In this document: piece after piece, positions 30,376 through 40,583 of the stretch
Numbering within the stretch: position 1 is the first letter of the stretch
How the letters are laid out: each line of letters starts with the position of its first letter
Origin: Caenispirillum salinarum AK4
GTDB taxonomy: Bacteria > Pseudomonadota > Alphaproteobacteria > Rhodospirillales > Rhodospirillaceae
Assembly: GCF_000315795.1 (NCBI RefSeq)
Contig: NZ_ANHY01000002.1
Coordinates: forward strand, 1 to 64,000
Direction: 5' to 3'
DNA length: 64,000 nt
Notes under the pieces: model-generated
The model's database searches: none
What the model was told of the DNA's origin: nothing
The model's input: the letters and a program-made list of their open reading frames with translations, nothing else
Translations under genes and position numbers: made by a program

Positions 30376-31512
30376 TCAGTCGGGTTTTCCGCGCGGGTGC
30401 TGCGCCGGCGGATGCACATCGCGGGAGACCGCCTCCCAGGTCCAGCCCTCCTCGAACACGATGGAGCAGAGACGGCGCCGGTGGGCCCTTTCGCTTTCCA
30501 GCGCCGGATCGGTGACGGCGCGGGCCGGCTGGGGCAGTCCGAACTCCGCCAGCAGGCCGAAGTCCGGCGGCGGCGGCTCGTGGCCGTCGCGCACCGGGTC
30601 GGCGCCCGGCAGCACGTCCAGCAGCATGCGCATGCTGTCGCGGAAGCTGTCCAGTTCACCATCGGTCGGGCGCGCCTGGGGCGGCACCGCGATCCGCAGC
30701 AGCAGCACCGCCTCGTCCAGGGCGGCGAGGCGCACCGTCAGGGCCTGATCCGGGTCCAGGGGGTGGAAATTGGACAGGATGGGGTAGACGTGGTGCTGCT
30801 GCGCCTGCTCCACCAGCGACTGCGCCAGGTTGTGAAGATGGGTGCCCAGGGCGTTGAAATCCTCGCCGTTCCAGGCGCGGCGCAGGATGCCTTCGGGCGT
30901 GCGCCCGATGGTGGTGATGCGCGCGGCCAGCGCCCGGCGCTGAGCGGCCGCCGAGATCACCGGCACGATGTAGGTGATGATGAGCGTCACCACCGTCAGC
31001 CCTGTTCCCGACACCAGAACGCTGAGAAGCTGCCACGTCAGCCCCTGCGGCCGATAGTCGCCGAGGCCGAGGGTGAACAGGCTGTAGCCGACGTAGTAGA
31101 CGACGCCTCCCACGTCCACCGGCGCGCCGGTCCGCGCGATGACCACCGACCAGGCGTCGGCCAGGTACACCAGCGTCCACCCCAGCCACAACAGCACGAT
31201 CCACGTCATGGCGATGCTCAGCAGCGTCAGCATGCCGATGTAGGGCAGGATGCGCGCCCGCCGCGCGCCGCGGTCGACAAGGCGCGCGAGGGTCCAGATT
31301 GCCGGCGGCAGGCGCCGGGTGATGGGGCCGGCGCCGCTGACGGTCAGGGCGGTGACGAACAGGTCGAAATAGGTCAACGCCAGCACCAGGGTCCCGATGA
31401 TCGGCGCGGCGATGTGGAACCAGGACGGCACGGGCGGGCCTCGGCGCGGGTGGAGCAGGCGGAACCGGAAGTACCACGAAAACGGATGTCTTCCCGCACC
31501 CGTTGCCGTCAT
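30376..31512 (-). CDS. Potassium-channel-family membrane protein
   Basis: The product is 378 residues. Four hydrophobic segments are seen: WFHIAAPIIGTLVLALTYFDLF, IGMLTLLSIAMTWIVLLWLGW, a pore region and LLSVLVSGTGLTVVTLIITYIVPVI. The pore region reads VGYSLFTLGLGDYRP, matching the two-TM ion-channel filter (T-x-G-x-G-D) but with Leu where potassium channels usually have Tyr/Phe. The cytoplasmic C-terminal half is helical with no TrkA/RCK nucleotide motif. Ion specificity is therefore uncertain. It diverges from the regulator at 31598. Confidence 0.8.
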   Translation of the reverse strand: MTATGAGRHPFSWYFRFRLLHPRRGPPVPSWFHIAAPIIGTLVLALTYFDLFVTALTVSGAGPITRRLPPAIWTLARLVDRGARRARILPYIGMLTLLSIAMTWIVLLWLGWTLVYLADAWSVVIARTGAPVDVGGVVYYVGYSLFTLGLGDYRPQGLTWQLLSVLVSGTGLTVVTLIITYIVPVISAAAQRRALAARITTIGRTPEGILRRAWNGEDFNALGTHLHNLAQSLVEQAQQHHVYPILSNFHPLDPDQALTVRLAALDEAVLLLRIAVPPQARPTDGELDSFRDSMRMLLDVLPGADPVRDGHEPPPPDFGLLAEFGLPQPARAVTDPALESERAHRRRLCSIVFEEGWTWEAVSRDVHPPAQHPRGKPD

Positions 31513-31530
31513 GCATCACGGTGTTGAAAA

Positions 31531-31545
31531 TGAGAACGATTTGCA
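31531..31545 (+). promoter_or_regulatory. Candidate Fur-type box
   Basis: TGAGAACGATTTGCA matches the 7-1-7 Fur motif TGATAAT-N-ATTATCA at 10 of 14 positions. It lies 53 bases upstream of the regulator ATG in the only AT-rich patch of the divergent intergenic region. Binding by Fur or a relative is inference. Confidence 0.4.
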
Positions 31546-31597
31546 ATACCGTCAGAGCGGGATGATGATTGATTGGTTGATTGACGGGAGACAATCG

Positions 31598-32254
31598 ATG
31601 ACGGGAACGGTTCACGACATCCGCACCGGCCGCGAGACGGGTCCGGAGGCATTCGGCGGCGGCACCATGATGCGGGCTCCGGCAACGGTCGCCACGCCGG
31701 TCAGTGCCAGCCGGGCGCGGGAGGCCGCCTGTCTGGCGCTGCTCGGCCTGGCGGCGGGGCCGGGCGGGGCGACGATGGCGGAAGCGGCGGCGGTGCTCGC
31801 CCACGTGGCCGCTGGGGAGTGGCGCGCGCCCGACGGTCTTCTGGAGCGCTCGGCCGAGGCTCTGGCCGAAGCCGATCTGGTGGAGGCCGCGCCGGAGGGA
31901 CGCCTGTTCGCCACCCGCGCCGGCCGCGATGCCCTGGACTGCCTGCTGACGGCGCCCGCGCCGGCGCCGGTCGATCCGGTGACGCGGGTGGTGCTGTCGC
32001 TGCGCCTGTGCCTGCTCGACCGCCTGCCGCCCGAAGACCGCGCCGCCCGTGCCGACGCTCTGGCGGCGGCCTACGGGACGGTGCTCGACGGCCGGCGCGC
32101 GGAAGCGGAACGCTTCTGCGGCGGCCTTCCGCTGCTGGGGCTGTGGTCCCGGGAACGGGCCCGGCGGCTGGAGGCGGAACGCGACCTGTGCGCCCGGGTG
32201 CGCGACCTGTTCACCCTGTCCGGTCCGCTGGAAGGGGCGGCGGCGTCCGGCTGA
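31598..32254 (+). CDS. Winged-helix (PadR-like) regulator, putative
   Basis: The product is 218 residues with CGGGAG before the ATG. An upstream ATG at 31563 is less likely. Residues about 40-115 have the PadR layout: CLALLGLAAGPGGATMAEAA, then GLLERSAEALAEADLVEAA and RLFATRAGRDALDCLL, as in helix-turn-helix plus wing. The remainder is helical with LRLCLLDRLPPEDRAARADAL, similar to the PadR dimerisation region. Similarity is weak and the target is unknown. The Fur-like box upstream suggests iron-dependent expression. Confidence 0.5.
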   Translation: MTGTVHDIRTGRETGPEAFGGGTMMRAPATVATPVSASRAREAACLALLGLAAGPGGATMAEAAAVLAHVAAGEWRAPDGLLERSAEALAEADLVEAAPEGRLFATRAGRDALDCLLTAPAPAPVDPVTRVVLSLRLCLLDRLPPEDRAARADALAAAYGTVLDGRRAEAERFCGGLPLLGLWSRERARRLEAERDLCARVRDLFTLSGPLEGAAASG

Positions 32255-32341
32255 CGCGCCCCCGCAATGGCCCTGGACGCTCCCGGCCCCATCCCCCACA
32301 TGGGGCGGACCAACTGGTCCGGAATTCACGGGGAGCGAGTC

Positions 32342-33025
32342 ATGATCGAGCTGTACTACTGGCCGACGCCCAACGGCTGGAAGATCTCCATCCTGCTGGA
32401 GGAGTTGGGGCTGCCCTACACGGTGCATCCGGTGAACATCACCAAGGGTGAGCAGTTCGCGCCGGAGTTCCTGAAGATCAGCCCCAACAACCGCATGCCG
32501 GCTATCGTCGACACCCAGCCCAAGGACGGCGGCGCGCCCATCAGCGTGTTCGAGTCCGGGGCCATCATGCAGTACCTGGCCGAGCGCGAGGGCAAATTCC
32601 TTCCCAGCGACGTCCGCCGCCGCGTGGCGGTGAACGAGTGGCTGTTCTGGCAGATCGGCGGCCTGGGACCCATGGCGGGGCAGGCGCACCATTTCCGCAA
32701 CTATGCCCCGGAAACGGTGCAGTACGGCATCGACCGCTACACCAACGAGGTGGCGCGTCTCTACGGCGTCATGAATCGGCGGCTTGAGGGGCGCGAGTAC
32801 CTGGCCGACGAGTACTCCATCGCCGACATGGCCGCCTGGCCGTGGGTGCTGCCGCACAAGAACCAGGGCCAGGACCTGAACGACTTCCCCAACCTGAAGG
32901 CCTGGTTCGAGCGCGTCGGCGCCCGCCCCGCCGTGCAGAAGGGCAAGGCGCTGGGCGAGGAACTGCGCGAGCAGAACCCCATCACCAGCGAGGAAAGCCG
33001 CAAGATCCTGTTCGGCCAGAAGTAA
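32342..33025 (+). CDS. yfcG: Glutathione transferase, Nu class (YfcG/YghU-like)
   Basis: The product is 227 residues with GGGGAG before the ATG. It has a thioredoxin-like domain with [19 protein letters not shown], the glutathione-binding NNRMPAIVD and [14 protein letters not shown], and a helical domain with [13 protein letters not shown], as in YfcG-type disulfide reductases. Those enzymes bind glutathione disulfide and reduce disulfides with little classical transferase activity. A second protein of the same kind is at 41601-42224. Confidence 0.9.
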   Translation: MIELYYWPTPNGWKISILLEELGLPYTVHPVNITKGEQFAPEFLKISPNNRMPAIVDTQPKDGGAPISVFESGAIMQYLAEREGKFLPSDVRRRVAVNEWLFWQIGGLGPMAGQAHHFRNYAPETVQYGIDRYTNEVARLYGVMNRRLEGREYLADEYSIADMAAWPWVLPHKNQGQDLNDFPNLKAWFERVGARPAVQKGKALGEELREQNPITSEESRKILFGQK

Positions 33026-33037
33026 GGCCGGGTGCGG

Positions 33038-33065
33038 CGGGCCGGGCGACAGGTCGCCCGGCCCG
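33038..33065. terminator. Strong hairpin between convergent genes
   Basis: CGGGCCGGGCGAC and GTCGCCCGGCCCG form a 13-bp perfect stem around AG, between the glutathione transferase (+) and acyl-CoA ligase (-) stop codons. There is no T-run, so it may act as a bidirectional or Rho-assisted end. Confidence 0.55.
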
Positions 33066-33074
33066 TGGCGGGCA

Positions 33075-34733
<1,659 letters not shown>

Positions 34734-34922
34734 GGACACGCCTCCCTTGGGGTTACCTGTTCCGGCGCCGTCCTCTGCGGGCCGGTCACTGGCGTATAAT
34801 TGAGCGCGCCCAAGGGCTTCGCGTCAACCTCCGCAAGAACAACAGGATGAGAGGTGGACTTCCGAGCCGAGAATCCCCTACCCTTCTCGCGTTATAGGGG
34901 AGATTTTCTAGGGGGAGACGTC

Positions 34923-37900
34923 ATGATCGCGCAAAAACTGCGCGCCGGAGTTGCCGGCGTGCTAACCCTTGCCGCTGTGCTGGCATCGTCGGGAGAGGCC
35001 GCGCTCGCCGCCGCCGACACCGTCGGCCGGTGCGACGCCAAGCAGACGGTGAAGCTGGTGCCCACCGACCCGGCGCTCTGCGCCTCGCTGCTGCCCACGG
35101 TGCAGAACCCGTCCGGGCTGCCGCTGGAAGAGTACGAGAACACGCTGAACCGCTTCTTCCGCGCGTTCTGCCACCGCGACACCGCCAACGGCTGGGTGCG
35201 CGACAAGTCCGTGCGCGACACCGGCCCCTACATCAGCCGCCACGACGACGGCACCTGGACGGGCCAGGACTACGGCACGCACAGCCCCGTCGTGATCTGG
35301 TATTCCCCCGAGATGGCCGCGTGGGCGCGCGAGAACCGCACCCCGGCCGAGGAAGACCGCGCGACCGACAAGACGCCCGTCCCCGACGGCGCAATCATGG
35401 TCAAGGAAATGTATCCGGCCCCGGCGTCGCGCTGCGCCGACGTCGACCCGGAATACCTGCTGCCCAACCCCAACGGCGCCGCCATCATGGTCCGCGATGC
35501 CCAGGCCTCGCAGGATGGCTGGTTCTGGGGCTGGTTCGGCTGGACCGGCTGGGACAACGACTACCCGGCCAGCAACGACAGCAACCGTTCCCCCTACATG
35601 GGCTTCGGCCAGTACTGCGTGAACTGCCACGCCTCGGCGCGGGACAACATGACGTTCACGTCGACCAAGAACATGCAGGGCGAGCCGGGGCGGCCGCTGG
35701 TCTTCCTCACCCAGGACGACGCGCCCAAGGCCGCGGACAAGGCTCACCATGCGCAGGTGGTTCTGCCGGGAGACGACGCGCCGCGCCTGGGCCAGCCGCA
35801 TGTCGCCTACACGGCGGCCTTCAACGCGGCTTTCCCCGACGGCATGGGCGGCGGCAAGCCGACCTGGGACACCCTGGCCGGCATCCAGATGCCGTCGGAA
35901 ACCTATGACAACGTCTGGATGGGCGCCGGCGAGCCGACCGTGCACGGCGAATACCTGACGTCCGACCAGTGCGCCGGCTGCCACGACGCCGGCAGCACCG
36001 GGCTTCAGTTCGACATGACGAAGATCGACCCGGCCACCAACAAGCTGTGGAACCATTCCCCCTACGCCACCTGGCGCACCAGTCCCATGGGCCTGGCGGG
36101 GCGTGACCCCATCTTCTTCAGCCAGCTCGCCAGTGAATCCCAGACCTTCCACCCCGACACCGCCGGCGTGGTGGAGAACACCTGCCTGGGCTGCCACGGC
36201 TTCATGGGCCAGCGGCAGTACGGCATCGACCAGAGCCTGTCCAACGCCGACGGCGACTGCGGCACCTTCACCCGCGACATGGCCAACGCCATTCCGCTGG
36301 GCACCACGCCCGGCACGCCCGAGGCCCTGACGGCCAACTACGGCGGTCTGGCGCGCGACGGCATTTCCTGCATGGCCTGCCACCACATGGTGCTGGGCGA
36401 GGAGGCCGAGGCCGCCGTCAAGGACCAGCCGCAGAACAACTGCGTCGAGGCTCGCCAGGAGTTCCTGAACCCCAACGAGACCGGCTTCGCCAAGACCTTC
36501 ACGGGCTCCTACATGGTCGGCGCCCCGACCGAAGTCTACGGTCCCTTCAAGGACCCGAAGACCGCGCCCATGGAGGCGGCGCTCGGCATCACGCCCAAGT
36601 ATTCCCACACCCTGGGCGAGTCCGAGACCTGCGGCACCTGTCACACCGTCCACCTGCCGGTCCTGCACGAGGGCAAGCCGGTCGGCTACATCTACGAACA
36701 GCTCACCTATCCCGAGTGGGCCTTCAGCGCCTATCGCACCGGCACCGGCGTGGACGGCCCGCTGCCCCACGGCGCCGGCGACCGGGCGGAAAGCTGCCAG
36801 GACTGCCACATGCCGAGCACCGAACCCGACGGCACGCCCACCGTCAGCAAGATCGCCAGCATCCAGGAATACACCAACTTCCCGCAGGCCGAGTTCACCA
36901 AGGGGCCGGAGGAACTGGACCTGCCGGAGCGCGAGGGTTTCGCGCGGCACACGCTGGTGGGGCTGAACATCTTCCTGGTGAAGATGGCGCAGCAGTTCCC
37001 CGACGTGCTGGGCATCCGCACCCAGGACCCCATGCTGGGCTCCAAGGGCGTCGACCCGCTGCTGTATACCGAGCAGCAGATGCTCGACCAGGCCGCCAAC
37101 GGCGTGGCCGAGGTGACCGTGGGCGCCGCCGAGATCGACGGCGATACGCTGACGGCCTCGGTCTCGGTGGTCAACAAGGTGGGCCACAAGTTCCCGTCCG
37201 GCGTCGGCTTCCGCCGCGCCTTCCTGACCTTCGAGGTGCTGGACCCGCTGGGGGATGTGATCTGGGCCTCGGGCCGCACCGACGCCGCCGGCCGCCTGCT
37301 GGACGCCGACGGCTCCGTGCTGCCCGGCGAGATGTGGTGGGATGACAGCTGCAGGGCCCGCATCGAGCCGGACAAGCGCATCCACCAGCCGCACTACCAG
37401 ACCATCACCGCCCAGAACCAGGTGCAGGTCTACCAGGAGCTGGTGAGCACCCCGCCCACCGACGGCTCCACCGACTTCACCTGCGGGGAGGGGGCCACGC
37501 CCGAGGGCCAGCTGACCACCTCGTTCCTGTCCATCTGCGCCGAGGTCAAGGACAACCGCCTGATGCCCCACGGCACCCTGCCGCTGGACCAGCGCATCGA
37601 GATCGCCAAGGCCCTGGGTGCGCAGGAGGACATGGCCCACGACACCGGCGCGACGGCCGTCGGCGATGACCCGGACTACGTCTCGGGCGGCGGCGACAGC
37701 CTCGTCTACAGGGTGGACCTGAGCCAGGTGAAGGGCACGCCGGACTCGGTGCGAGCGCGTCTGTACTACCAGGCAACCCCGCCCTTCTACCTGCAGGACC
37801 GCTTCTGCACCGCCAAGGGGGCGGACCGCGACCGCCTGTACTTCCTGTCCGGCCACCTGAACCTGGACGGCACGGAAGCGGAGGGCTGGAAGCTCGCCAT

Positions 37901-37934
37901 CGCCGACAGCGGGCCGATGATGATCGCGAAGTAA
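34923..37934 (+). CDS. Large six-haem cytochrome c
   Basis: This 1003-residue exported protein has a signal peptide (MIAQKLRAGVAGVLTLAAVLA to about residue 30) behind GGGGGAGA. Six CxxCH haem sites are at about 231, 350, 421, 483, 570 and 625. The 200 residues before the first site (WYSPEMAAW, PDGAIMVKEMYP, DGWFWGWFGWTGWDNDYP, then YCVNCH) recall cytochrome P460-like domains, a tentative match. The last 350 residues carry no haem site and look beta-rich (VGHKFPSGVGFRRAFLTFEV). Probably a periplasmic redox enzyme or electron conduit. No accessory gene is adjacent, and the substrate is unknown. Confidence 0.85.
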   Translation: MIAQKLRAGVAGVLTLAAVLASSGEAALAAADTVGRCDAKQTVKLVPTDPALCASLLPTVQNPSGLPLEEYENTLNRFFRAFCHRDTANGWVRDKSVRDTGPYISRHDDGTWTGQDYGTHSPVVIWYSPEMAAWARENRTPAEEDRATDKTPVPDGAIMVKEMYPAPASRCADVDPEYLLPNPNGAAIMVRDAQASQDGWFWGWFGWTGWDNDYPASNDSNRSPYMGFGQYCVNCHASARDNMTFTSTKNMQGEPGRPLVFLTQDDAPKAADKAHHAQVVLPGDDAPRLGQPHVAYTAAFNAAFPDGMGGGKPTWDTLAGIQMPSETYDNVWMGAGEPTVHGEYLTSDQCAGCHDAGSTGLQFDMTKIDPATNKLWNHSPYATWRTSPMGLAGRDPIFFSQLASESQTFHPDTAGVVENTCLGCHGFMGQRQYGIDQSLSNADGDCGTFTRDMANAIPLGTTPGTPEALTANYGGLARDGISCMACHHMVLGEEAEAAVKDQPQNNCVEARQEFLNPNETGFAKTFTGSYMVGAPTEVYGPFKDPKTAPMEAALGITPKYSHTLGESETCGTCHTVHLPVLHEGKPVGYIYEQLTYPEWAFSAYRTGTGVDGPLPHGAGDRAESCQDCHMPSTEPDGTPTVSKIASIQEYTNFPQAEFTKGPEELDLPEREGFARHTLVGLNIFLVKMAQQFPDVLGIRTQDPMLGSKGVDPLLYTEQQMLDQAANGVAEVTVGAAEIDGDTLTASVSVVNKVGHKFPSGVGFRRAFLTFEVLDPLGDVIWASGRTDAAGRLLDADGSVLPGEMWWDDSCRARIEPDKRIHQPHYQTITAQNQVQVYQELVSTPPTDGSTDFTCGEGATPEGQLTTSFLSICAEVKDNRLMPHGTLPLDQRIEIAKALGAQEDMAHDTGATAVGDDPDYVSGGGDSLVYRVDLSQVKGTPDSVRARLYYQATPPFYLQDRFCTAKGADRDRLYFLSGHLNLDGTEAEGWKLAIADSGPMMIAK

Positions 37935-37957
37935 GGGCGCACACCGCCCGACATGAA

Positions 37958-37992
37958 GACCCCCGCGACGGACGCCCGGCGCGGGGGTTTTT
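37958..37992 (+). terminator. Intrinsic terminator of the six-haem cytochrome gene
   Basis: ACCCCCGCG and CGCGGGGGT pair as a stem followed by TTTTTC, about 25 bases after the stop codon. Confidence 0.9.
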
Positions 37993-38008
37993 CGTGTCTC
38001 GTCCTGGA

Positions 38009-38776
38009 TCAGCCGGGGGGCCGCGCCTCGCCGAAGGGCCAGCCGCCGGAAAAGTCGATGACGGCCCCGGTCAGGAAGCGGGTTTTCGCGGTCGCCAGGA
38101 AGGCGATCACCTCGCCGATCTCCTCCGGTTCCGCCAGCCGGCCGATGGGTACGGTTCGGCGCACGTAGGCGCGGCCTTCCTCGGTGTCCTTGAAGAAGGC
38201 GCGCGGGTAGTAGGCCTCGCTGTAGAGGTAGTTGGGGGCGATGGCGTTGACGGTGATGCCGTCGCGCGCGCAGTCGATGGCGAGCGACCGCACCAGCGCG
38301 TTCACCCCCGCCCGCGCGGCATCGGGGAAGGCTCCGCCGGACAGGGGCAGGCGCGTGCGGTTGGAGGTTATCATCACGATGTTCGCCGCCTCCTGCCTCC
38401 GCAGGCGCGGCAGGGCGGCCTGGATGAGGCGGAAGGGGAACACCACCAAGGCCTCGTGATTGTCCCGTAGCGCCGCCGCCGGGGCCGTGTCGGGGTCCTG
38501 GGCGGGCGCCGGAAAGTGGTCGTTGCTGACGATGGTGTGGAGTGCCCCCGCGTGCTCGAAGGCCCGCGCGACCACCGCCTCCGGCTCCGCCTCGGCGATG
38601 GGCAAGAGGTCGTCGCGGCCATCACGGAACCGCTCCCAATCCGCGGAGTCCCCGAACGCGGGATCGTGCGCCAGCACGCGGAAGCCGGCCTCCAGCAGCG
38701 CCGTCACGGCCGGCGGCCCGGCGAAGCCCGTGGCGTTGGTGACGAGCGCCGTACCGGCCGGGGCGGCGGGGCTCAT
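38009..38776 (-). CDS. Short-chain dehydrogenase-fold protein related to halohydrin dehalogenases
   Basis: This 255-residue Rossmann protein lacks the usual TGxxxGIG cofactor loop and instead has Thr13-x4-Phe18-x-Gly20 (VTNATGFAG), the motif of halohydrin dehalogenases. The catalytic region has Ser138 and Arg155 in the dehalogenase spacing, but the Tyr position (151) is Pro, with Phe at 150. PNYLYSE (181-187) matches the halide-pocket PNYL stretch, and the C-terminus reads WPFGEARPPG. It starts inside the thioesterase stop (ATGA). The reaction is unknown and loss of the Tyr argues against standard dehalogenase or SDR chemistry. Confidence 0.75.
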   Translation of the reverse strand: MSPAAPAGTALVTNATGFAGPPAVTALLEAGFRVLAHDPAFGDSADWERFRDGRDDLLPIAEAEPEAVVARAFEHAGALHTIVSNDHFPAPAQDPDTAPAAALRDNHEALVVFPFRLIQAALPRLRRQEAANIVMITSNRTRLPLSGGAFPDAARAGVNALVRSLAIDCARDGITVNAIAPNYLYSEAYYPRAFFKDTEEGRAYVRRTVPIGRLAEPEEIGEVIAFLATAKTRFLTGAVIDFSGGWPFGEARPPG

Positions 38777-39261
38777 GGCGTCAGCACCATGCAGGTGGTG
38801 GTGCAATGCGCGAGCAGCTTGCCGTTGCCGTCCGTCAGCTTGCCCTCGGCCGTGCCGACGCGCCGGCCCATGTGCAGGACCGTGCCCGTCGCCCGCACGG
38901 GGCCGGTGTCGCGGGTGATGGCGCGCACCAGGTTCACTTTCAACTCCATGGTCGTGTAGCCGACGCCCGCCGGCAGCATGGTGTGCACGGCGCAGCCGAC
39001 ACAACTGTCCAGCAGGGTCGACGCGAAGCCCGCATGCACCGTGCCCAACGGGTTGTAATGATCGTAGGTGGGCGTGCCCTCGAACGTCACGGTGCCCCTG
39101 TCCGCCTCCACCAGCGCAAAGCCCATGGTGCGGCAGATGGGCGGCTGCGGCGTGCGGCCCTCGGCAATGCCCCGAATGAACGACAGGCCGTCCTCGGACA
39201 GCGCCTGCTCCACGGAGACGGTGCCGTACTGGAGGGGGGCGGGGGGCGGAAGGGTGCTCAT
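38773..39261 (-). CDS. PaaI-type hotdog thioesterase
   Basis: The product is 162 residues. The hotdog signature GTVHAGFASTLLDSCVGCAVHTMLPAG followed by YTTMELKVNLVRAI and HMGRRVGTAEGKL matches PaaI/DUF4442-like acyl-CoA thioesterases (catalytic Asp/Asn helix near residue 84). It overlaps the TetR stop at its start and the SDR start at its end by ATGA junctions, so all three genes form one transcript. It likely hydrolyses an acyl- or aryl-CoA linked to the SDR substrate. Confidence 0.88.
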   Translation of the reverse strand: MSTLPPPAPLQYGTVSVEQALSEDGLSFIRGIAEGRTPQPPICRTMGFALVEADRGTVTFEGTPTYDHYNPLGTVHAGFASTLLDSCVGCAVHTMLPAGVGYTTMELKVNLVRAITRDTGPVRATGTVLHMGRRVGTAEGKLTDGNGKLLAHCTTTCMVLTP

Positions 39262-39869
39262 GCGGGGTGGTCCTCGTCCTGGGAAGCGGCGATGGCGAAT
39301 CGGCGGGCGGCGGCCAGCATGGCGGCGCCGTCGTCCTCGTCCATCGCACGGGAAATCATGAGCCCGCCGACGAACAGCGCCAGCAGGCCGCGCGCCTTGT
39401 CGTCGGGAGACAGCGCCCTCGTGGCGCCGGCGTCGGACGACGGCCGGTCGAGGTTTTCGGCCATGCGGCCCAGCGTTGCCTCAAGCTCGGCGCGCAGGGC
39501 GGGGCGCATCGGGCCGTCGCCGCGCGCCAGTTCGGCCAGCACGGCGGGGAAGGGGCATCCGGCGGCGGGCTCGGCGCGGTGGCCGCGGTTGAGGTAGCGC
39601 CGGGCGATGCCCGTCACCCATTGGGCTTCCGTCTCGCCGGCGCGGGGGGCGAGCCACGCCTCGCGGTGCTCCGTCGCCTCGGCCAGGGCGGCGGCGACAA
39701 GATCGTCCTTGGTGCGGAAGTGGGCGTAGAAGCCGCCGTGCGTCAGTCCGGCCTGGGCCATGACGTCGCCGACGCTCATCCCCGCCGCGCCGCGCTCGCG
39801 CAGCAGCCGGGCGGCGACGGCGACGATCCGCGCCCGCGTTTCCTGCTTCTGTCGGTCCCTTTGGGCCAT
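39258..39869 (-). CDS. TetR/AcrR-family regulator
   Basis: The product is 203 residues with an N-terminal helix-turn-helix (RIVAVAARLLRERGAAG, then MSVGDVMAQAGLTHGGFYAHF) that is typical of TetR, and a helical ligand domain containing CPFPAVLAELARGD. It is first in an operon with the thioesterase and SDR, and a palindrome lies 15 bases before its ATG, so it probably represses its own operon until a ligand binds. The ligand is unknown. Confidence 0.92.
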   Translation of the reverse strand: MAQRDRQKQETRARIVAVAARLLRERGAAGMSVGDVMAQAGLTHGGFYAHFRTKDDLVAAALAEATEHREAWLAPRAGETEAQWVTGIARRYLNRGHRAEPAAGCPFPAVLAELARGDGPMRPALRAELEATLGRMAENLDRPSSDAGATRALSPDDKARGLLALFVGGLMISRAMDEDDGAAMLAAARRFAIAASQDEDHPA

Positions 39870-39883
39870 TGCACGGCTACTCG

Positions 39884-39899
39884 TATGATGATTGTCATA
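39884..39899 (-). promoter_or_regulatory. Candidate TetR operator
   Basis: TATGA and TCATA form inverted arms around a 6-base centre (TATGATGATTGTCATA), in the AT-rich gap immediately upstream of the tetR ATG. Position and symmetry suit autoregulation. Confidence 0.5.
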
Positions 39900-39931
39900 T
39901 AAGTTTGTGGAGGCCCACCCGGCCTGTCAAC

Positions 39932-39965
39932 GAAAAACCCCCGCGCCGGCATCCGGCGCGAGGGT
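39932..39965 (-). terminator. Intrinsic terminator of dps
   Basis: On the minus strand a CGCGCCGG/CCGGCGCG-type stem is followed by GGGGG and five T, about 25 bases beyond the dps stop codon. Confidence 0.85.
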
Positions 39966-39989
39966 CTCTGAACAGGTGAAGGGCGGTGC

Positions 39990-40463
39990 TCAGCCCAGCA
40001 TGGCGCGCAGCATCCAGGCGGTTTTCTCGTGGATCTGCATGCGCTGGGTCAGCAGGTCGGCCGTCGGCTCGTCGTTGGCCTCGTCGGCGGCGGGGAAGAC
40101 CTCGCGCGCCGTGCGCACGACGGCTTCCTGGTCCTTGGCCAGCGCCTTGATCATGTCGGTCGCCGAAGGAACGCCGTCCTCTTCCTCGATGCGCGTCAGG
40201 CCGGCGAACTGCTTGTAGCTGCCCGGCGCCGGGAAACCCAGGGCGCGGATGCGCTCGGCGATCTCGTCCACGGCGGTCGCCAGTTCGGTGTACTGCTGCT
40301 CGAACATGGTGTGCAGCGTGTTGAACTGCGGGCCGGTGACGTTCCAGTGGTAGTTGTGCGTCTTCAGGTACAGCGTGTAGGTGTCGGCCAGCAGGCGCGA
40401 CAGGCCGTCGGCAATGACTTGGCGCTGGTCCTTGGAAATGCCGATGTCGATGTCCATGCTCAT
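39990..40463 (-). CDS. dps: DNA-protecting ferritin-like protein Dps
   Basis: The product is 157 residues. The ferroxidase site shows as [12 protein letters not shown] (His pair) and [20 protein letters not shown] (Asp/Glu), and the C-terminal helix [21 protein letters not shown] is typical. Dps 12-mers oxidise and store iron with peroxide and shield DNA under stress. The ATG at 40463 follows GAGAGGGGA. It diverges from oxyR, whose product commonly activates dps. Confidence 0.96.
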   Translation of the reverse strand: MSMDIDIGISKDQRQVIADGLSRLLADTYTLYLKTHNYHWNVTGPQFNTLHTMFEQQYTELATAVDEIAERIRALGFPAPGSYKQFAGLTRIEEEDGVPSATDMIKALAKDQEAVVRTAREVFPAADEANDEPTADLLTQRMQIHEKTAWMLRAMLG

Positions 40464-40560
40464 GTCTGAAATCCCCTCTCTTTGGTCCCGTGCCGCGGCG
40501 GCGCGTCCCGCCCCGCGGTGTTCAATGAGAGGATGATAGGCACTGGCGCTCCATCGCGCC

Positions 40561-40583
40561 AATTGATACAAAAGGTATAATTG
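40561..40583. promoter_or_regulatory. Candidate OxyR site and oxyR -10 element
   Basis: The AT-rich interrupted palindrome AATTGATAC-aaaag-GTATAATT lies between dps and oxyR and has the ATAC/GTAT symmetry expected for a LysR-type site. It contains TATAAT (40575-40580), a good -10 for oxyR. Shared control of the divergent pair is inferred. Confidence 0.5.

Noticed and set aside
31397-31597. Longer N-terminus for the PadR-like regulator
   Set aside because: It would cross the Fur-like box and the likely promoter. CGGGAG supports the ATG at 31598.
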